DNA of 27,762 nucleotides from Apostichopus parvimensis (taxonomy: Eukaryota > Echinodermata > Holothuroidea > Aspidochirotida > Stichopodidae), in contig KN889629.1 in NCBI GenBank assembly GCA_000934455.1, forward strand, positions 10,313 through 38,074, read 5' to 3'. Positions 21,187-27,762 of the stretch are shown here, one piece after another. The position numbers were made by a program, and so were the translations under genes. Position 1 is the first letter of the stretch. Every line of letters begins with the position of its first letter. Under the pieces are notes generated by a model, which searched no databases, was not told where the DNA came from, and worked only from the letters and a program-made list of their open reading frames with translations.

Positions 21187-21242
21187 ATGGCAAATGCAGT
21201 GATTTGTTTTGTATATAATGTTGCTGCTGCTGCCCAATGCAT

Positions 21243-21834
21243 CATTATACGGCCATATTTCTGTTTTGTTCTTCCTGTGAGACGGTTTCATTACAAAGCC
21301 ACATTTCTGTCTGTTCATCCTGTGAGCCGGTTTCATTATACGGCCATATTTCTGTTTTGTTCATCCTGTGAGCCGGTTTTATTATACGGCCATATTTCTG
21401 TTTTGTTCATCCTGTTAGACTGTTTATTACACGGCCATATTTCTGTTTTGTTCATCCTGTGAGCCAGTTTCATTACACGGCCATATTTCTGTTTTGTTTA
21501 TCCTGTGAGCCGGTTTCATTATAGGCCATATTGCTGTTTTGATCATCCTGTGAGCGGTTTCATTATACGGCCATATTTCTGTTTTGTTCATCCTGTGGGC
21601 CAGTTTCAAAAAAGGCCATATTTCTGTTTTGTTCATCCTGTGAGCCGGTTTCATTATACGTCCTTATTTCTGTTTTGTTCATCCTGTGAGCCGGTTTCAT
21701 TATACGGTCATATTTCTGTTTTGTTCATCCTGTGAGCCAGTTTCATTATACGGCCATATTTTGTTTTGTTCATCCTGTGAGCCAGTTTCATTACACGGCC
21801 ATATTTCTGTTTTGTTCATCCTGTGAGCTGGTTT
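21243..21834. repeat. 46-bp minisatellite, 13 copies
   Basis: Thirteen head-to-tail copies of a 46-bp unit: CATTATACGGCCATATTTCT, then GTTTTGTTCATCCTGTGAGC, then CGGTTT. Units differ by point changes (TACACGG, GCCAG, GTTAGACTG) and 1-2 bp deletions. The first and last units are the most diverged. The overlapping frames on both strands (62-91 codons) are repeat translations. Confidence 0.96.
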
Positions 21835-23179
21835 TATTATAACCTCAAGATACTATAATTGCACACAAGCTGCAACATGTATTGATATTGTATTGGTTAA
21901 TAGAGATTACACACAGAATGAACAGTATATAGTTCAACTTACTCTGCAATGATATGCAACAAAGTTATTTGGCCAATAATTAAAATACAAAGGATTGTGT
22001 ATGTTAATTGTCACACAGCTCTAACATTGAACACATATAACTACTTGTGTTGTATGTGTTGTACAGTACCTGTTGTATGTGTTGTATACTTGCATTTTGT
22101 ATGCTATATTATTGTGAAACGTTCTTTATATTTAAGGTTGCTTCAACTGTGTAACATACAGTATTCTATAATGTAATTAACAGAGCTCTACTACTCGGTT
22201 AGTAGTTTTTGTAGATATTTATTGCACAAGTAAGAAAGCACTTCTGCCTTAATTCTGAAACATTTGAGAAGGGCAAATAAATAATAACTTTATCCATTTT
22301 CTATTAAATCTTTATGTAATTTGTTCAATAATGCACCAATATTGTAACCAGTAAATTGTACAAGTTGATGAGTACTGAACCAATCTTACAGTAGCTTCAT
22401 TACATTTCCAAGAATTTCAAAGTTCTTCCTGTTATGCCAAACTTCCCTCCAATTTCTTCCTAAGCAGACAAAACCCATTTAGAATCAGATCAGATCAGTG
22501 AACAACATTCTGTGTGAGTGACAGCAAACTTGAACTGGAGTGAACATTTTGGTTTCTATATTTTAGCATCATATTTGGAACAACTATAACTGATGACAAT
22601 GTAGCTGGTTCCCTCTTTTTCCTTTTAAAATGCTTAATTCACAATAGAAGAATCTGAAACATGTTAAAGGAGATGTGGCCAGATACCTCATCTCATGAAA
22701 TAATTAATGACAGAGAAGAGGAAAGAAACAACAAGATCAATCAGGGAAGTATTAGATCAAAGATTAGAAACACCACAACCAGTTTATTAGTAAGATAAAA
22801 GTACCCAGTAAACCCTCAATCTTAGCTCTCAATTCAATTACTCGACAAGCCCTCTTAGCTCCTCCCAATTTATTTGCTTAATTAGGTAAGTATATGAGTT
22901 TAGTTACTATAGAAACCTCCACAAAAGAAAATTGCTCCAAGTACATGCAGAAATCCTTTATCCAGTTAATAAGAATGGAAAACCATCACCTTTAAATAGA
23001 AAACTGTAAAGTTCCTACTTAAGAAAGGAGAATTTTCAGTAGTGATGTTAATCTGAATTTGGACATAGGATGCTGTTGTCCAGGGTGAGCTACATATCAA
23101 AGGTTCACAAGAAATACGAGGACAGAGAGAGAGAAGATGATAATCGGAATCCAAAGGGCTCAGTTACCTCCCATCCTCA
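21835..23179. other. 1.3-kb AT-rich stretch, no gene seen
   Basis: No supported gene. The plus frame at 21949-22176 (75 codons, rich in TGTTGTATGTGTTGTA repeats) and the minus frame at 22966-23154 show no domains. A short GATCA repeat (AGATCAGATCAG) lies at about 22487. Confidence 0.5.
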
Positions 23180-23202
23180 CCCCCTCCCGCCCCCACCCCC
23201 CC
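23180..23202 (-). repeat. four-run C tract with single-base spacers (minus-strand G-quadruplex motif)
   Basis: CCCCC-T-CCC-G-CCCCC-A-CCCCCCC. On the minus strand this gives four G runs of at least three with all three loops one base long, the arrangement known to give very stable parallel G-quadruplexes. The plus strand could form an i-motif. Confidence 0.85.
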
Positions 23203-24100
23203 ACCTTACTAATCCCTCATCCCCACTAGCTATCTTGTTGAAAAGAACCATCTCTGTGAGAAAAAAGGATCCTTGATATTTTTGTGAATTACAATAATGA
23301 CACAATTATTTCCTTTTGCCCTTCTTTCTTGTTTTTACTACTTTATAGATATATGTGTTTCTGAACATAGAACCCTGGAAAAATGGAACATAGTTTAAAG
23401 AATGTCAGCGACATGTTTTTTTTTTCCTTGTTGTAGTTTTCACTAACTGTATCAGCACCAACGGAGGTAACACTTCATATGTTATGTTAACCATGGAAGA
23501 TGCAATATCTGAAAATATGTAAATTATTATTAATATTTGTTTGTTTTTGACTTTCTGATTGTTTTTGCTGGAATTCAGATCATTCCTTCCTTCCATTTCA
23601 AACACCGCCACCAATATTGAGTAAACTACAGGAGGCTGTAGAAAAGCACACCACATCTTGTAACAATGTCTACACAAATTAGAATGAAACTACATACTAA
23701 ACTCCATTCACAGCAAACTAAAGAAACCTCAAATTAGATGGGAATGATGAGGCTAGTATGTTAAGAGAGAGTAGTGTGTTAAGAGATAGTAGTATGTAAA
23801 GAGACAGCAGCCAACCTTTCAAATAAATTATTTGAAGGGATGGCATTTTTCTATCTTATTGTACAGACGACATTTTTACAAGAAGAGAGAGTTTGGTTCG
23901 GAATTATTAATCGACTTACTCTTGAATTTGGAGCAAATAAACAACAAAAGATGCAAAGCTGATGATAAATACCAAGAATACCTGATGACGCAGCAGGACA
24001 ATCAAGCAAACAAAAACGAAAAGAAAGAAAGATATGTTAATGAGCACACAAAACATTAATTGCATAATGAATGCTTATAAAAATTATCATGGCAATATTA
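23203..24100. other. no gene seen; one short tandem repeat
   Basis: The frames at 23405-23677 (minus) and 23832-24059 (plus, lysine- and asparagine-rich) have no recognised domain. An 18-bp triplicate repeat at 23757-23810 is listed separately. Confidence 0.45.
23757..23810. repeat. 18-bp tandem repeat, three copies
   Basis: TATGTTAAGAGAGAGTAG, TGTGTTAAGAGATAGTAG and TATGTAAAGAGACAGCAG, head to tail and progressively diverged. Confidence 0.9.
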
Positions 24101-24172
24101 ATATGAATATGCATGTTTATGATAGAAACATTAATAACATCATGAATATGTACATGTAATATGACAACAAGC
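24101..24172. repeat. ATGAATATGCATG repeat, left pair
   Basis: Two imperfect copies of a unit of about 36 bp (ATATGAATATGCATGTTTAT..., then CATGAATATGTACATGTAAT followed by ATGACAACAAG). The same unit recurs twice at 24387-24470, on the far side of the fold-back element. Confidence 0.7.
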
Positions 24173-24180
24173 AGAAAGAA

Positions 24181-24368
24181 CAGCTCGGAGAATTTTCTAA
24201 CATTGCTTCTACCACTTTATACTGTTCTCTCATATCATGCTTTAAAGCACTCCTACTGACAGTATGAGCAGTTCCTAACATTTATGTCTGAAGCAGGATA
24301 TTAAAAATGTCAGGACAATTGCTTTGAAGTGGGACATGAGAGTAAAGTATAGAAAGTTCTCCCAACTG
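24181..24368. mobile_element. 188-bp fold-back (MITE-like) element
   Basis: Outer arms 24181-24199 and 24350-24368 are complementary at 16 of 19 positions (CAGCTCGGAGAATTTTCTA against the reverse complement CAGTTGGGAGAACTTTCTA). Inner arms 24219-24249 and 24320-24350 are complementary at 24 of 31. The left side carries about 20 extra bases between the arms. An inner ACTGACA/TGTCAG pair extends the stem. It has no coding capacity. Ends reading CAG...CTG recall hAT elements, but I see no clear 8-bp target duplication, so the class is open. A structured RNA or simple inverted duplication is the alternative. Confidence 0.65.
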
Positions 24369-24386
24369 AGATAACAATATTATTAG

Positions 24387-24470
24387 CAACATGAATATGC
24401 ATGTTATATGACAACAACATTAAGAGCATGAGTATAGGCACATGTATACAGCATGATAGCAGCATTAACA
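24387..24470. repeat. ATGAATATGCATG repeat, right pair
   Basis: CATGAATATGCATGTTATAT followed by GACAACAACATTAA matches the unit at 24101-24172 in direct orientation. A weaker copy (GCATGAGTATAGGCACATGT...GCAGCATTAA) follows. Confidence 0.65.
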
Positions 24471-24879
24471 TACACTGTGATACTTATTACTACACAATGT
24501 AAAGTTACAGGTAACATGGAAGGTATATGAGATTAGGAAACTGGGCATGTCTTATATTCCACATAGATGCATTTATTGATAACAATAAACTTCATAAAAA
24601 CATACAAAAATACAAAATTTGACAACTTCTTTGCAAAAAAAAGGGGGAAAAAAAGGGAATGTAAGAGGAAATATATTAATTTCTGTATATTTAACCACAA
24701 GTTTTATGAAAGATGAATAATGTTGGTGATAGAATGAATAAAACAATAACCGGGAATAATATATCAAGTACTATCACATCAAATAGACAATTTGCTATAT
24801 AAGTGCAAAGATGTATAACAGTTTGTGCATACAGAAACCAATTTTTTACAAGAGATAAATTGCAGAGCCTTAATTGCTA
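24471..24879. other. no gene seen
   Basis: AT-rich DNA with an A/G-rich stretch (about 24637-24657, AAAAAAAGGGGGAAAAAAAGGG). No supported gene. Confidence 0.5.
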
Positions 24880-24976
24880 CACAAAAATGTTGACCAGGGT
24901 AATATTGTGATTCACCTTGAGCACTGTTATCAGTGGATATGTCTGCGCTTATTATTATGATTATAATTATTATTAA
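24880..24976 (+). mobile_element. retroposon 3' end with ATT-repeat tail
   Basis: The plus strand reads TGACCAGGGTAATATTGTGA, then TTCACCTTGAGCA, a short hairpin-like ACTGTTATCAGT, GGATATGTCTGCGCTTATTA and an imperfect ATT repeat. The order CCTTGAGCA, short stem, GCGCTTAT/GCGCTATATAAAT, (ATT)n is the 3' end shared by several LINE and SINE families of fish and marine invertebrates. The 5' part is missing or unrecognisable. The tail type matches the minus-strand fragment at 11877. Confidence 0.6.
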
Positions 24977-26113
24977 GAATGAAATGATAAATAAATGTAA
25001 ATGCAAGCAATTAAGTAAATATAACAACAACTCCACACTCAGCTCATTAGTACAAATGTAACATTAATGTACACTGTACACTTGACATGAAGAACAATGT
25101 ACCACTAACGATTATATAATATACTGACATTTGAACAATGTGCGTACAAGGATGAAGAGAAACTGCTAGAGAAAATTTCCTTGAGAACAGATTGATTTGT
25201 GAGATAATGAAGTTAAGCAAAAATCATTGATGCACAAGCGTTGTTACAAACAAACATGTTCGGGAAAGTGCAATGTCTACATTCTGCTAAAATATATGGC
25301 TCAACACTCGAAGAATGAATTAGAATGATTGCTGTTAAAATTGTTACCAGAATCCAAAGATTCCACATACTTAATGTTTCTTTCTTCTTTTTCCTTTAAA
25401 TTCTCTCATAAATCCATGACAAGATCTAATGCTCTCTCAAAGCCCACGTTAATCTCCCTCCCCCCTCCTACCCCCCTCCTAACTATTTTATTTTCCCAGT
25501 TGACAGAAAACCTTCCATCCATATACACAGGAGGCTTTGCACCAAAGTTATTCCATATGTTCAATCATTCCTGATATGACATCTATAACACAAATTTTAC
25601 TTATAACTCTGGCACACCAGAGAGTACCCTTTCTGAATATTCAGCACACACTTGGATATGCTTGGAATCTTTGTAAATCTGCTTATTCTGAAACCAATTG
25701 AGTCTCGATCTAAAGGAGAATGTTCCTTTATATTCCTAATCATATTAAGAAAAAATTACATAATTATGTTAATTTGCTCAACGCAAGAAGATTTGTGAAA
25801 TGAGGCAATGAACTTAAGAATGTCTAAGAGACTTCATTTCTATTGTTTACCTATAGACCGTTCAATTCAACCGACAGAAAAATAATTCTCCATTCTATTT
25901 ATAATACCATGATCCTCCTCCCTTACTTACCTTACCTTACTATTCTACCTGGGCCAACAACTATCCTTCACAACTGCAGAAACTTCATGTTCTTCAAGAG
26001 AGGGCAGTGTGTTACATCACAAAGAACCTCTCTCTCTCTCACTATAATCCTCTTTTCATTAAACTAAAACACCCTCAATATTCACCACATCAATAGTCAC
26101 CAAACTGCAACCT
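24977..26113. other. no gene seen; C-rich tract and CTTAC microsatellite
   Basis: A C-rich tract lies at 25456-25480 (CCC, CCCCCC and CCCCCC runs separated by T-rich spacers). A TTACC microsatellite (CTTACTTACCTTACCTTAC) lies at about 25921-25940. The plus frames at 25329-25574 and 25843-26067 have no recognised domain. Confidence 0.45.
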
Positions 26114-26655
26114 TTGATCCAATTTTGTGATGGGGCCCTACAAACAACCCTTTTATCCTATCGTTATACCGTGAACGACGACAATGATAGATTTAGCAAC
26201 TCTCTCAGCATTCCTGTAAATTGTTTGAATTCCACTCAGCATTGTATCTGTTTCAAAGATCCTAAGATCTCCTTCGCTGACTGTCTCAAGACTGATGTAA
26301 CATTGCCAACTTTCAAAACTAATACAAATTTAACTCTTTTGTTTTAAGTATTTCTAACGTTTCTGTCTTTTATGCAGTCTTATCTTTCTAGTTTGAACAC
26401 TGTAGTCTGCTTCTATCAGTTCTTAATCCATCCTGTTTCCTAATTGCTTCCCGGATCAGTTTTCTGGTTAAACTTTCTTACTACTGTCCTCTACCATTCA
26501 ATGTCCTAATCATTGTGATTTAATACATATATATTCTAATATTATTCATTATTAGTACTGACGTTTTTATTTTTATGTTTTAACCTGATCTCTTCTGTAA
26601 TGACCATTATGATTGATTGAATAAAATTGAATAAAATAAAATAAATATAATGACC
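26114..26655 (+). mobile_element. possible retroposon 3' region ending in a TTGAATAAAA tail
   Basis: A 77-codon plus frame (26114-26347, no recognised domain) is followed by about 260 bp of T-rich sequence and a tail GATTGATTGAATAAAATTGA plus ATAAAATAAAATAAATA (26611-26647). Short A-rich repeated tails preceded by a T-rich 3' UTR are typical of non-LTR retrotransposons. The 8-mer TAATGACC occurs on both sides of the tail (26598-26605 and 26648-26655). A gene 3' UTR with several overlapping AATAAA signals is the main alternative. Confidence 0.35.
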
Positions 26656-27264
26656 CTACTAGCACTCTGCATCAAAAGTTGCTCATAAATACTATAGGAA
26701 GCAATATTAGTTGAATATTCATGGCCATGTGGTCATTTGAGTTTTTCTGCTGGTATTTGAGCTACCTTCAAAAGTCATATATTATTCTTATACAAGACAT
26801 CTTCATTATTAATGTATAAATACTTCATGTATATTTATATGTCAAAGTCTCTGTGGTGCAGCAAGTCTTTTCAATGCTTTGCTGTATGTATTACTGCATG
26901 GTGCATATTCCCTATGACAGAGACCATATCCTAATAGTTGGTTATTGCCATAGAATGCTAAATATTTGTCCTAATTGTCAATATATTGATCATGTCTCTA
27001 AATGGCATTGGTAATTACTACTATTTAAGTAGAAGGAGCTCACTGAGGCAGCAGTTTATGCCCCAAGGACAATCAACGCAAAGTTCAAATGTCGCACATC
27101 GAATAAAAATTCCACTTTGGAACTGTTTATTAGTGAAGACATTATGATTGATAGACTGATGAATGAGACAAAAGAAAAATAGCTGAGTATAAACAGAGCA
27201 TGACTTCAAAGACGATGCGAAATACCATAAACAGGAATTCATACACAAGGCTATTCCTACTGCA
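26656..27264. other. no gene seen
   Basis: AT-rich DNA. The minus frame at 27021-27248 (75 codons) has cysteines but no recognised family. Confidence 0.45.
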
Positions 27265-27330
27265 CTTACTTTTCCTCCTCCCCTCCCTTATCCCTCCCCC
27301 ATCCCTCCACCTCCCTTACTCTTCCCCCTA
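27265..27330 (-). repeat. polypyrimidine tract (minus-strand G-rich)
   Basis: About 65 bases nearly all C and T (TTTTCCTCCTCCCCTCCCTT, then ATCCCTCCCCCATCCCTCC and on). The minus strand has at least four GGG runs with loops of seven bases or fewer, so it fits the G-quadruplex rule. It mirrors the polypurine tract at 14100 in composition. Confidence 0.88.
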
Positions 27331-27549
27331 ACTAAGTTGCTTTCCTCTGAAGGAGCCATTTTCTTCACAACTGTAATAATTTGGAATGACTTAGTCCCTT
27401 CCTACAAGGGTCTCTGTTATCTAACACCATACAGTAGTAGTTATACCAGTCAGTATATCAAGGTTATCCACTAAAGCAGTGCATTCTATAGAATAGATTA
27501 GAATAAGTTAATGGCGTCGGTGAATAGTGAAACTATCAACAGCTAAACT
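27331..27549. other. no gene seen
   Basis: Short AT-rich spacer before the terminal minisatellite. Confidence 0.5.
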
Positions 27550-27762
27550 CAAGTACCGATGTTACATAGGTAGTAAGGTTAGTACAGATGTTACATAGGT
27601 AGTAAGGTTAATACAGATATTACATAGGTACAGTAGTAAGGTTAGTACAGATGTTACATATAGGTAGTAAGGTTAGTACAGATGTTACATAGGTAGTAAG
27701 GTTAGTACAGATGTTACATAGGTATTAAGGTTAGTACAGATGTTACATAGGTAGTAAGGTTA
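27550..27762. repeat. 29-bp minisatellite running off the window
   Basis: About seven units of 29 bp: AGTACAGATGTTACATAGGT followed by AGTAAGGTT. Two units are longer (an extra CAGTA after AGGTA; TATAGG for TAGG). The last units are almost identical, and the array is still regular at the final base, so it continues beyond 27762. Confidence 0.95.

Noticed and set aside
21148..21735. Overlapping frames on both strands with histidine- and phenylalanine-rich repeats
   Set aside because: These are translations of the 46-bp minisatellite. 46 is not a multiple of three and the frames persist only because of indels between units.

Overview
The window looks like non-coding nuclear DNA from an animal, most likely a marine invertebrate. 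I lean towards an echinoderm or another invertebrate deuterostome, at low confidence. The reasons are that it is AT-rich with no bacterial gene organisation, that no start-to-stop reading frame exceeds 112 codons (the longest lies inside a tandem repeat), and that it carries typical metazoan repeats: minisatellites, a tRNA-derived SINE fragment, a TTAA-flanked inverted-repeat transposon and retroposon 3' tails of the GCGC plus ATT-repeat type. I find no confidently intact protein-coding gene, no rRNA and no functional tRNA. The window could be intergenic or part of a very long intron.

Layout. 1-2640: short tandem repeats and three local duplications (622-799, 973-1075, 1650-1735), plus G/C homopolymer tracts. 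2644-2825: 14-bp minisatellite. 2826-6990: unstructured AT-rich DNA holding two perfect matches to the RFX X-box consensus (5087-5100, 5706-5719). 6994-7374: a compact non-autonomous DNA transposon (MITE) with TTAA target duplications. 7375-10729: AT-rich DNA with small hairpins and a 16-bp CpG-containing palindrome at 9941. 10730-10995: 21-bp minisatellite. 11877-11923: minus-strand retroposon tail. 12808-13149: 25/27-bp minisatellite. 13350-13421: tRNA-like SINE head on the minus strand. 14100-14208: G-rich polypurine tract. 15741-16023: AT palindromic array. 17041-17100: a hammerhead-ribozyme-like motif on the minus strand resembling those in Penelope-like retroelements.

19328-20049 and 21243-21834 are two large minisatellites (about 31-34 bp x 23 and 46 bp x 13). 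Between them lies a 1.2-kb segment with coding-like but broken reading frames and a polyadenylation signal, the best candidate for a decayed gene or captured coding sequence. 23180-23202 is a four-run C tract with single-base spacers. 24101-24470 holds a 188-bp fold-back element between copies of a direct repeat. 24880-24976 and about 26114-26655 look like plus-strand retroposon 3' ends. 27550-27762 is a 29-bp minisatellite running off the window end.

There is no gene network to describe. The content is repeat-driven: at least five tandem arrays and several fossil mobile elements of different classes within 28 kb. The items most worth following up are the hammerhead-like motif, the fold-back element, the MITE, the X-box pair and the decayed coding segment.
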